Assembly (NCBI RefSeq): GCF_013140855.1
Contig: NZ_JABBPG010000009.1
Location: 124,001 to 188,000, forward strand
Length of the DNA: 64,000 nt
Source of the DNA: Pseudoalteromonas caenipelagi
Lineage (GTDB): Bacteria > Pseudomonadota > Gammaproteobacteria > Enterobacterales > Alteromonadaceae
Direction of reading: 5' to 3'
Under the pieces are notes generated by a model. That model made no database searches, had not been told where the DNA came from, and saw only the letters and a list, made by a program, of their open reading frames with translations. Positions 1 to 7,748 of the stretch are shown here, one piece after another (within the stretch, counting starts at the first letter, position 1; every line of letters starts with the position of its first letter). A program made the translations under genes and the position numbers.

Positions 1-166
1 CATTATCTGTCTCTAACTCAATTAACTTATCCGAAAAGTATTTGGCTAAGTCTTGCTGCTCTATCTTAGTACGTGGTTCTGGCATTATAAAAGGCGCAGA
101 GGCTGCCAAGCTATTAAGGCTAAAGATCAATAACACACAGTACAGAACAACTCTTAAAAAATGCAT
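1..166 (-). CDS. N-terminal fragment of an unidentified secreted protein (cut by window edge)
   Basis: Reading leftwards from an ATG at 166, an open frame runs off the window edge. It encodes about 55 residues beginning MHFLRVVLYCVLLIFSLNSL followed by an Ala-Ser-Ala stretch, which looks like a cleavable signal peptide (hydrophobic core about residues 4-18, cleavage near 22). The visible mature part (PFIMPEPRTKIEQQD...) is polar with no motif I recognise. It is transcribed divergently from the DUF368 gene. The product is probably periplasmic or exported; the family is unknown because only the first 55 codons are present. Confidence 0.55.
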   Translation of the reverse strand, partial: MHFLRVVLYCVLLIFSLNSLAASAPFIMPEPRTKIEQQDLAKYFSDKLIELETDN

Positions 167-242
167 GGCGACTTAATCATTAAATGGAACGATACTCCGT
201 TATCGGCAACTAGCGACTTTTTTTTAATAAAAACTTACTTTT

Positions 243-292
243 AGGAGGTGAAGGTGCTTGCAATGCTGTTTGCGAGAAATCAATTAAGTTAA
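243..292 (+). promoter_or_regulatory. Consensus Shine-Dalgarno followed by a 12-codon ORF upstream of the DUF368 gene
   Basis: A perfect AGGAGG at 243-248 is followed five bases later by GTG (254) and a short open frame ending in TAA at 290-292. It could be a leader peptide or just a chance SD in the untranslated leader of the DUF368 gene, whose own GTG lies 33 bases downstream in a different frame. There is no further support. Confidence 0.25.
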
Positions 293-324
293 ACTAGCCG
301 AAAGTGATAAATGGAGTAAAAATA

Positions 325-1263
325 GTGACGCACCAGTGTGATTCAAAGCGAGACTACATATGGTTCTTTTTAAAAGGAGCAGGCATGGGAGCAGCCGATG
401 TTGTGCCTGGGGTCTCAGGGGGAACCATCGCATTTATAACAGGGATATATTCGCGTTTTTTACATGCACTTAAAAGCTTTGATTTGGATGCATTGGCTAT
501 TTTAAAAAACAATGGTTTTAAAGCTTTTTGGTCGCATGTTGATGGATATTTTTTATTGTCGGTATTTGCGGGTTTGGTGACAAGCGCTGCATCGCTCGCT
601 AAATTAATCACCTACCTATTAGCGCACCATCAAATTTTAGTGTGGTCATTTTTCTTTGGTTTAATCGTTGCGTCATTTATTCATGTTGCAAAACAAGTAA
701 AGCGATGGCGCTGGCAAACGATACTTAGCTGTATCGTCGGCGCATTCATGGCTTTTGTCATCACGACCATAGCACCTTCTGAAGCAGTCCCTCACTGGTG
801 GATGTTTTTTGTCGCCGGCGCGATAGCGGTTTGTGCAATGATTTTACCAGGTATTTCTGGAAGCTTTATATTGTTGTTACTGGGAATGTATGGACATGTC
901 CTCAACGCGGTGACAGTACGAGACTTTGCACTCGTTGGTCTGTTTTTAGCTGGTTGTGTGGTTGGTTTAATGGTTTTCTCGCGGTTTTTATCATGGCTAT
1001 TAGATAAATATGAACAAGTGACGTTTTCTTTGTTAGCCGGCTTTTTGATTGGGTCTTTAAATTTACTATGGCCTTGGAAAACGGTGGTTTCAACGTATAT
1101 AAATTCACATGGCGTTGAAAAGCCACTCATACAGCAAAACGTTACCCCTATGGAGTTCGCCAGTGTGACGGGGATCTCACCTCAGACAGGTTTATGCATC
1201 GCTTTGGCATTGGCTGGTTTACTACTTATTTTGGCGGTAGAAAAACTCACCGAAAGCAAATAG
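325..1263 (+). CDS. DUF368 integral membrane protein, probable undecaprenyl-phosphate translocase (PopT type)
   Basis: About 312 residues with roughly eight to nine hydrophobic segments. The family signature is present twice, as expected for the internal repeat of DUF368: AADVVPGVSGGT near residue 22 and MILPGISGSF near residue 172. DUF368 proteins (PopT) have been shown in other bacteria to recycle undecaprenyl phosphate across the inner membrane, with a conditional role under alkaline and sodium conditions. I chose the GTG at 325 because GGAG at 313-316 lies 8 bases upstream; an earlier in-frame GTG at 304 lacks a Shine-Dalgarno. A Na+/H+ antiporter gene follows on the same strand, which fits a role in alkaline or sodium stress, although a hairpin separates the two genes. 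Confidence 0.85.
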   Translation: MTHQCDSKRDYIWFFLKGAGMGAADVVPGVSGGTIAFITGIYSRFLHALKSFDLDALAILKNNGFKAFWSHVDGYFLLSVFAGLVTSAASLAKLITYLLAHHQILVWSFFFGLIVASFIHVAKQVKRWRWQTILSCIVGAFMAFVITTIAPSEAVPHWWMFFVAGAIAVCAMILPGISGSFILLLLGMYGHVLNAVTVRDFALVGLFLAGCVVGLMVFSRFLSWLLDKYEQVTFSLLAGFLIGSLNLLWPWKTVVSTYINSHGVEKPLIQQNVTPMEFASVTGISPQTGLCIALALAGLLLILAVEKLTESK

Positions 1264-1289
1264 CGTGTCATAGCAACAAATCTACACTC

Positions 1290-1317
1290 GCAACTAAGGG
1301 GAGTACCCCTTAGTTGC
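1290..1317 (+). terminator. Strong hairpin after the DUF368 gene
   Basis: A perfect 12-bp inverted repeat (GCAACTAAGGGG / CCCCTTAGTTGC) encloses the loop AGTA 27 bases after the stop codon. There is no T-run after it, so it may be a weak or factor-assisted terminator or an mRNA 3' end stabiliser. Confidence 0.5.
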
Positions 1318-1554
1318 TGATAGCCACAGCTGTTTAATCTGGTAATTTCCTGCCTGTATCCGTGGAATTATTAACTGGCTTCACGTAACAACTCCCCCCG
1401 CGAGTATGCAACTCACCAAAACCTTTCAATTAGGTTATCGACCTTCATTGTTTGCACGTATCAAATTTTAATTTATATGATTACAAAGTGTGCTATGTTT
1501 TTTATATGTATCGAAAACCCTTGAGTTATAACAATAAAATATTAAGGTAAAAAT

Positions 1555-2979
1555 ATGGGTGCACTTAACAGCAAGCTTGGCTTGTTTATTCTACTTTTAA
1601 TGGGGTTTACCGCGCCAGCATTGGCCAGTGAAGAAAAAATAGACTTAACAACTTCTACTGTAGGGATAATTTGTGTAGCCATTTTTGTTGTTGCATATGC
1701 GCTCGTTATGCTTGAAGAAAAACTACACCTGAGAAAGTCCAAACCGGTATTGGTGGCGGCAGGGATAATCTGGGCCCTCATAAGTCTCTATTATGTCACC
1801 CATGATATTTCTCACGTTACAGAGCATGCATTTAGACACAATTTACTTGAATACGCGGAGTTGATGCTCTTTTTGCTTGTTGCAATGACATATATCAATG
1901 CCTTAGAAGAGCGCAAAGTATTCGATAGGTTACGAGCGTGGATGATTCAAAGAGGTTTTAGCTACCAAAGTTTGTTTTGGATAACAGGTTTCCTCGCATT
2001 TTTTATCTCTCCGATAGCAGATAACTTAACCACCGCATTGCTGATGTGTGCGGTAGTAATGAAAGTTGCTGAAGGTGATAAACGCTTTATCAACATCAGC
2101 TGTATTAATGTTGTCATAGCGGCTAACGCTGGCGGTGCATTTAGTCCTTTTGGCGATATTACTACGCTGATGGTCTGGCAGGCGGGACTGGTACAGTTTA
2201 ACGAGTTTCTGTCTTTATTTTTCCCTTCACTTGTAAATTATATGGTGCCAGCGGCCATAATGAGTTTGTTTATAGAAAAGAAAAATCCTTCTGCGGTGTT
2301 TGCTCCTGTTACTATGCAGCGAGGTGCTAGACGTATTCTCATCTTGTTCTTGTTGACGGTGTTAACGGCTGTTTTGTGTCATAGCCTGTTACACATGCCA
2401 CCTGTGATGGGAATGATGATGGGGCTTGGTTATCTGCAGTTCTTTGGTTATTACTTAAGAGTCACTTTGAAACGGCGTCAAACGAAGGCGCAAAGAGAAG
2501 GAGACCGTCGGCGTATCGATATGTTAGGAAGCATGGTGCCATTTGATATTTTCAATAAAGTGGCTCGCGCTGAGTGGGATACGCTGCTGTTCTTTTATGG
2601 GATTGTAATGTGCGTTGGTGGTTTGGGCTTTTTAGGTTATTTAAGCTTACTATCAGAAGTGCTTTACGGACAATGGAGCGCCACAAGCGCAAATGTGTTT
2701 TTAGGTATTTTATCGTCGGTGATTGATAATATTCCAGTGATGTTTGCTGTGTTGTCTATGCAACCTGAGATGTCGCATGGCCAGTGGTTACTGATCACAT
2801 TAACCGCAGGGGTAGGTGGTAGCTTGCTGTCAATTGGTTCTGCAGCTGGTGTTGCTCTGATGGGCCAAGCGCGAGGGTATTATACATTTTTTGGCCACTT
2901 AAAATGGGCGCCTGTTATTGCGTTAGGATATATTGCAAGTGTCCTAACGCATCTTTGGCTAAACGCAGAGTTATTTTAA
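1555..2979 (+). CDS. nhaD: Na+/H+ antiporter, NhaD family
   Basis: A 474-residue inner-membrane protein of the ion-transporter superfamily, expelling Na+ (or Li+) in exchange for protons. It starts with a cleavable-looking signal (…GFTAPALASEE), a known feature of NhaD proteins, followed by about twelve hydrophobic segments. Typical NhaD stretches are visible, including SPIADNLTTALLM (about residues 152-164), ANAGGAFSPFGDITTLM (about 191-207) and IDNIPVMFAVL (about 395). The length matches the family. ATG at 1555 is preceded by AAGG at 1544-1547. The gene overlaps the 3' end of the convergent pfkA by 9 bases. With the DUF368 protein upstream it suggests a sodium/alkaline homeostasis neighbourhood. 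Confidence 0.93.
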   Translation: MGALNSKLGLFILLLMGFTAPALASEEKIDLTTSTVGIICVAIFVVAYALVMLEEKLHLRKSKPVLVAAGIIWALISLYYVTHDISHVTEHAFRHNLLEYAELMLFLLVAMTYINALEERKVFDRLRAWMIQRGFSYQSLFWITGFLAFFISPIADNLTTALLMCAVVMKVAEGDKRFINISCINVVIAANAGGAFSPFGDITTLMVWQAGLVQFNEFLSLFFPSLVNYMVPAAIMSLFIEKKNPSAVFAPVTMQRGARRILILFLLTVLTAVLCHSLLHMPPVMGMMMGLGYLQFFGYYLRVTLKRRQTKAQREGDRRRIDMLGSMVPFDIFNKVARAEWDTLLFFYGIVMCVGGLGFLGYLSLLSEVLYGQWSATSANVFLGILSSVIDNIPVMFAVLSMQPEMSHGQWLLITLTAGVGGSLLSIGSAAGVALMGQARGYYTFFGHLKWAPVIALGYIASVLTHLWLNAELF

Positions 2980-3966
2980 GTAATGTGTTAATTGCCTTTG
3001 GTGAGCTTTCACCCAGTGACTGCTCACCGGTTTTGGCGTGTTAATCACGTCCTCTAATGCAGTGGCAACAACAGTGCCAGATAATTTGCCAATCATCACA
3101 TTGTCTTGGCCATCTAAGATCGCCTCAATTGACGCAATTCCCAGTTCTGTCGCGAGGTTTCTGTCTTCAGGCACTGGACTCCCTCCACGTTGAATATGGC
3201 CTAAAATACACAAAGCACTGTCAACTTGACCTTGTTCGCTTAAACTTGCTTTTAATGCATGAGCACCGCCAGGCCACAAGTTTTCAGCCAATACGATTAA
3301 AAAGCTGCCATGAGTGCGTTTTTGTTTTTCAACACCTTTGAGTATTTCTGCGACTTTGCTGCTGGCTTGATCTGGAGTGAAGTTTTCGAAAGAAATGATG
3401 GCTTCTGCGCCTGTCGCAATACCGACATTAAATGCGATATGGCCACTGTGTCTACCCATTACTTCTACAATAAAAATTCGTTCGAATGCATTGGCAGTAT
3501 CGCGAATCTTATCAATAGCATGTGTTGCTGTTGTCACAGCGGTGGCAAAGCCTATGGTAGAGTCGGTACCGCTTAAATCATTATCAATGGTACCGGGTAA
3601 GCCGATTACAGGTTTTTCCCAGTGTTGTTTGATCTCTTTTAGACCTTTTAAGGAGCCATCACCGCCAATCACTATCAGTGCATCGATATCATGCTTTCTT
3701 AATGTATTACAAGCTTGCATGACGCCTTCTTCAGTGAGCATAGCTTGGCATCGTGCGCTTTTTAAAATTGTTCCACCTTGTTGTAGCGCAGAGTTAATAT
3801 CAAATTGATGCATATCGACATGTTGATCATTAATAAGTCCATTATAACCGTGGTAAAAGCCTGTACATTGTAATTGGTGATAGTGACAACTTAAAACGAT
3901 TGCTCGAATTGCTGCATTCATTGCTGGTGAGTCACCACCGCTTGTGAGTACTGCGACTTTTTTCAT
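2971..3966 (-). CDS. pfkA: ATP-dependent 6-phosphofructokinase
   Basis: A 331-residue cytosolic glycolytic enzyme converting fructose 6-phosphate and ATP to fructose 1,6-bisphosphate. The N-terminus VAVLTSGGDSPAMNAAIR is the nucleotide-binding start of the family; GGDGS near residue 101 is the ATP-type (not PPi-type) signature, and PGTIDND near residue 125 carries the catalytic Asp. MGRHSGHIA near residue 169 matches the substrate-binding loop. The length is close to E. coli PfkA (320). It is monocistronic and convergent with nhaD, with a 9-base overlap at the 3' ends. Confidence 0.93.
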   Translation of the reverse strand: MKKVAVLTSGGDSPAMNAAIRAIVLSCHYHQLQCTGFYHGYNGLINDQHVDMHQFDINSALQQGGTILKSARCQAMLTEEGVMQACNTLRKHDIDALIVIGGDGSLKGLKEIKQHWEKPVIGLPGTIDNDLSGTDSTIGFATAVTTATHAIDKIRDTANAFERIFIVEVMGRHSGHIAFNVGIATGAEAIISFENFTPDQASSKVAEILKGVEKQKRTHGSFLIVLAENLWPGGAHALKASLSEQGQVDSALCILGHIQRGGSPVPEDRNLATELGIASIEAILDGQDNVMIGKLSGTVVATALEDVINTPKPVSSHWVKAHQRQLTHYLK

Positions 3967-4074
3967 GATATTCCCTCTTTAAGACATGTATTTTTGATTA
4001 TAGATACAATCACGTATAACTTAATCAATTTCAAGGTGCTTTTGGAGTGTAAGGGAGGGGAGGTAGATATGAAA

Positions 4075-4106
4075 ATAAAGAAATGGCCCCCACTTTTGAG
4101 TGGGGG
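4075..4106 (-). terminator. Rho-independent terminator of the YjbR gene
   Basis: An 8-bp GC-rich stem (4087-4094 with 4099-4106) encloses a 4-base loop. On the minus strand it is followed by a T-rich stretch. It lies 18 bases past the stop codon of the 4125-4526 gene and upstream of the pfkA promoter region. Confidence 0.7.
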
Positions 4107-4124
4107 AGGCCAAACTTTACCAAA

Positions 4125-4526
4125 TTATTTGTTTAGTGTACTTGCAATTTTTGCAAGTTCTTCTTTTTGTGCAGTTGGTAAGTTATCAACAACGATATCA
4201 TATGATTTATCAATCATTTCTTTGATTTTATCATCAGGCACTGAGCCATCTAAGATAATCGTGTTCCATAAACGTTTGTTCATATGGTAACCGGGCACAA
4301 TAGCAGGAAACTCATCTCGAAGTAGCAATGCTTCATCAGGATCGCACTTCAAATTAAGCCACCAGACTAACTCACCGTTAGCATCAACCTGACCTTCTTT
4401 ACCCTCTGAAAGGGTAGCGAACATCTTATGTTGCACTTTGTATACATCAGTATCTTGTGCAAATGGTTGTGTAATAAACGTTGCAGGTTTACTCTGCAAA
4501 TAGTCGTGTACGCTTTTATGATCCAT
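4125..4526 (-). CDS. MmcQ/YjbR family protein
   Basis: A 133-residue small cytoplasmic protein. The pattern of an N-terminal helix (LQSKPATFITQPF), the KVQHKMFATL strand, WWLNLKCDPDEALLLRDEFPAIVPGYHMNKRLWNTI and a C-terminal DKSYDIVVDNL helix is typical of the YjbR (CyaY-like fold) family. The family is sometimes called DNA-binding, but its biochemical role is not settled. Single gene, with its own hairpin terminator downstream. Confidence 0.85.
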   Translation of the reverse strand: MDHKSVHDYLQSKPATFITQPFAQDTDVYKVQHKMFATLSEGKEGQVDANGELVWWLNLKCDPDEALLLRDEFPAIVPGYHMNKRLWNTIILDGSVPDDKIKEMIDKSYDIVVDNLPTAQKEELAKIASTLNK

Positions 4527-5077
4527 TGATCGTGTCCTTGACGTAACTAAATAATTTAAAACAACATGATTTAATTTTAGCAGCTATTGTAAAAATACGA
4601 TAATCACCGAGCTTTAAATGCACAGCTAAAGTGCATCATAACTCAAACTTCCAAACAAAGAGTTTACCTTAACCAAGGTATTAAACTTAAATAAGTTCAA
4701 TTTGTTTGTTCAAGAGTACAAAACACTAATGATATGTATCACTCCATTTGTTCTTAAGTATGAACATTCCGGAGTTTTGTCATGATGCATCATGGCAACG
4801 CTAACAGCGCTGAGTAATGCAAAAGACATTCTGCTAAGAAAAACCATACCTCGTAGTTTCAATTTACAACACAGTGTAGATAACAATTAAATAAATTATT
4901 TAATAATCAACTGAGTATCAAAAAAGTATGAATTTTTTTACTTATCAAACACTGAATTGTGGTGCTATTAAATTAAATAATGCAATATTTTGCAACAATT
5001 AATGTTTGATTGTACAAAAAACATTCTTTTTGTTATGATGCGCAACCTTTCAATAGGCCTCTAGGTTTGCTTTAGAT
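4527..5077. other. 551-base non-coding region
   Basis: AT-rich intergenic DNA between divergent genes. It must hold the YjbR promoter on the minus strand and the promoter of the small ORF at 5078 on the plus strand. It also holds a perfect 14-base palindrome, CATGATGCATCATG, at 4781-4794. I see no convincing coding frame, RNA gene or mobile-element remnant. Confidence 0.5.
5010..5039 (+). promoter_or_regulatory. Probable sigma-70 promoter for the small membrane protein gene
   Basis: TTGTAC at 5010-5015 and TATGAT at 5034-5039 are separated by 18 bases. The start codon follows 38 bases after the -10 element. Confidence 0.5.
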
Positions 5078-5272
5078 ATGGTGTGGTTTTTGTTGTCGTT
5101 GTTAAGTGCTGTGATTCTTTATGTGGAAGCCGTGCGTAAAGGTATGCCGATTAAGCGTTGGGTATTTGCGGGCCTTATGTGTGGTCCTGGAGCTTGGTAT
5201 TTATTTAACGTGCATCATCGTAGAGCGTGGCTTCGCAGCCAAGTGACAACGTACTGCATTTGGAAAGCATAG
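5078..5272 (+). CDS. Small hypothetical membrane protein
   Basis: A 64-residue frame with a strongly hydrophobic N-terminal segment (residues 2-18), a short basic stretch (RKGMPIKR) and a second hydrophobic segment (27-43) containing GPGAWYLF, then a basic tail. The two-helix hairpin plus positive loop and the good upstream promoter suggest a real gene, although the ribosome-binding site is weak. I do not recognise a characterised family. It ends 6 bases before the stop of the convergent c-di-GMP gene. Confidence 0.5.
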   Translation: MVWFLLSLLSAVILYVEAVRKGMPIKRWVFAGLMCGPGAWYLFNVHHRRAWLRSQVTTYCIWKA

Positions 5273-5278
5273 CCCTAC

Positions 5279-7531
5279 CTAATTAACAACTTTTAATTGT
5301 GGCTGGTTATTATTTTCGCGCTGTTTTTGTGCTTTTAGAAAAGCAGTAAATTCACTGGCTGATAGTGGCTTCGAGTAAAAGTACCCTTGAATGGTTTGAC
5401 AGTTAAGCTGCTCTAACGCGGCTAATTGCTCTGCTTTTTCTACGCCTTCGGCCACAACATGTAGGTCTAGGTTGTGAGCAATTGTGACAATAGAGTCAAC
5501 CATATTTCGACCTCTTTCAGATACCATGTCATCCACAAACGCTTTATCAACCTTAAGCGTGTTAAGAGGAAATTGTTTTAAATAGGCGAGTGAGGAATAT
5601 CCTGTACCAAAGTCATCAATGGCAAGGTGTATTCCACGAGCACTGAGAGAGCGCATGATTGAAATGGCTTCTTTGGGATCATCCATGATGGTCCCTTCTG
5701 TGATTTCTAGCTCAAGAAAATAAGAAGGTAGCTGATTTTTTTGTAAGATAATATCAATTCTAGTCGTCAAATCTGGCAGACTGAATTGTTTGGCGGATAA
5801 ATTCACGGCAACACGACCATCAAACAGATCTTGGTCTATCCAACGTTTTACGTCTTTACATGCCTTATCTAAAACAACTTCTCCAATTTCTATAATCTGT
5901 CCTGTTTCTTCGGCAATAGGAATGAAAACGCCAGGACTAATTATGCCTTTTTTCGGCGTTATAAAACGAACCAATGCTTCCATGCCAACTAAGCGGCCCG
6001 TTTTTATATCCATTTTAGGTTGGTAATACACAACAAAATGGTCTTCTTTGAGGCCAAAGCGCATCAAGTTTTCTATTTGTAATCTTTTTACTGCTTGTGC
6101 ATTCATTGAATCATTGAAAAACAAGTAGTGGTTACCCTTTTGCTTGGCGTGATACATTGCTGTATCGGCATTTTTTAGCAATATTTCAGGAGTGGAGCCA
6201 TCTTCTGGAAACAGTACAATACCGACCGATGAGGTAATAACAAGCTCATGATTTGCCATTTTAAAAGGCGTCGCAATCGCAGCGAGAAACTGTTTCGCAG
6301 TACGGGTAATAGTATGAATATCATTGGTGCCAGACATCACTAACGCAAATTCGTCTCCGCCAAGACGATATAATGTATCTTTTTGCCGTACTAATTTATT
6401 TAGCCGCATTGCCAACTTCGCCAGTAAACTGTCTCCAAGTTGGTGACCTAGGGAATCATTAATTTTTTTAAAGTTGTCTAAGTCGAACACCAACAGTGCG
6501 TGATGGGTATCTTGGCGTGCTAGCTTTTTTAGATTAGTAAAAAACAAGTTGCGATTGGGCAGGCCGGTTGTTCTATCTCTATTCGACAGGTTGTGTAATT
6601 GTGATTCAGCTTTCTTCCGTTCAGTTAGATCAGAATAAACAACAACATAGTTTGTAATTTGCCCATGAGAGTTCTTGATTTCATCTATGGTAACTTCAAT
6701 TGGGAGCAGAACGTCGTTGTGGTTGCGAAGTCGCAGCTCTTCTTGCCAATGATCGGTTTCTCTAAGACTTGTTTTGACCTGATTAATATAACGCTCATCA
6801 TAGCCCGGCAAGCTAAACATTTTGCCAATATATTGACCTCTATTACCACCGAATAACAATAAATAACTGGGGTTTAAATCTACAAGACGAAAATGGTGGT
6901 CATAAATAGCAATAGCATCTGTGAGGGACTCGACACACTTAGCGAACAGGTTTAAGCGCTCTTCAGTGCTTTTTAGGTGACTAATATCCCTCACAGTTCC
7001 CGTCATTCTTATTGGGTTTAAGTTACCGTCTTTTTCAATTATCTTGCCTCTATCAAGCACCCAGTGATATTGATCTAAGTTATCTTTGAGTCGATAGCTG
7101 GCCTCAAAAAAAGCGGTTTTTTCAGCGAAGTGTTGTTTTAATAACTTATCGACAAGGGATAAGTCTTGAGGATGAATACGATGTGAATTAGGAATAAAGT
7201 GGCTTTTGCTACTTTTATGCATCATATACTTATCGTTAATACGAACTACTTCGCCTGTTGCAATATTCCAGTCCCAGAGTGTATCGCCACTTCCTTCAAC
7301 CGTACTTTTTAATCTTTGTTCAGAGAGCTGTAATGCGGTCTGTGCGCGTTTAAGCTTTTTATTGCTGTAAAGTAAATAAATAGAGAGGGTGAAAAAAGTT
7401 ACACAGATCCCAGCCCAGAGAGGTTCTAGGTGGTTTAGCTGTTGATTAAGGTTAAGTGCTAATAAGGGGGCGCTAAGCACTGAGTTCAACAGCATCATGA
7501 TGATTATTGCTTTTATTGTTTCTTTTATCAT
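5279..7531 (-). CDS. Membrane-anchored PAS-PAS-GGDEF-EAL protein (c-di-GMP turnover)
   Basis: About 750 residues from the ATG at 7531; a longer frame from TTG at 7588 has no ribosome-binding site. The N-terminus has two hydrophobic segments flanking a short periplasmic loop, then a coiled linker, two PAS domains (about residues 70-190 and 195-310), a GGDEF domain and an EAL domain. The GGDEF motif (residues 391-395) and the inhibitory RxxD site five residues before it are intact, and so are EAL (518-520) and DDFGTGYSSL (from 639). Both cyclase and phosphodiesterase activities are therefore possible. It is a single gene; the input signal cannot be read from sequence. Confidence 0.88.
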   Translation of the reverse strand: MIKETIKAIIIMMLLNSVLSAPLLALNLNQQLNHLEPLWAGICVTFFTLSIYLLYSNKKLKRAQTALQLSEQRLKSTVEGSGDTLWDWNIATGEVVRINDKYMMHKSSKSHFIPNSHRIHPQDLSLVDKLLKQHFAEKTAFFEASYRLKDNLDQYHWVLDRGKIIEKDGNLNPIRMTGTVRDISHLKSTEERLNLFAKCVESLTDAIAIYDHHFRLVDLNPSYLLLFGGNRGQYIGKMFSLPGYDERYINQVKTSLRETDHWQEELRLRNHNDVLLPIEVTIDEIKNSHGQITNYVVVYSDLTERKKAESQLHNLSNRDRTTGLPNRNLFFTNLKKLARQDTHHALLVFDLDNFKKINDSLGHQLGDSLLAKLAMRLNKLVRQKDTLYRLGGDEFALVMSGTNDIHTITRTAKQFLAAIATPFKMANHELVITSSVGIVLFPEDGSTPEILLKNADTAMYHAKQKGNHYLFFNDSMNAQAVKRLQIENLMRFGLKEDHFVVYYQPKMDIKTGRLVGMEALVRFITPKKGIISPGVFIPIAEETGQIIEIGEVVLDKACKDVKRWIDQDLFDGRVAVNLSAKQFSLPDLTTRIDIILQKNQLPSYFLELEITEGTIMDDPKEAISIMRSLSARGIHLAIDDFGTGYSSLAYLKQFPLNTLKVDKAFVDDMVSERGRNMVDSIVTIAHNLDLHVVAEGVEKAEQLAALEQLNCQTIQGYFYSKPLSASEFTAFLKAQKQRENNNQPQLKVVN

Positions 7532-7748
7532 AGATGCACAACTCTTTTTCGCACACCCTAATCTAAATGAAGCGAGAGAATGAGTCAAAGGTATTTATTA
7601 TATTTGTGTCTTTTTTAGGTCCCTAAGTTGATATTTGATTGATATTTTTGCAACGTTGAAATGGGAGTGCAGCGATTTATTGTCAATCGAATCGATAAGC
7701 CAACAATCCATTCGTTCATTAGGGCTGCATCAGCAACCCAATCCACCT

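Noticed and set aside
3377-3808. 143-codon antisense frame in pfkA
   Set aside because: Shadow of a highly conserved glycolytic gene; no ribosome-binding site and no domain.
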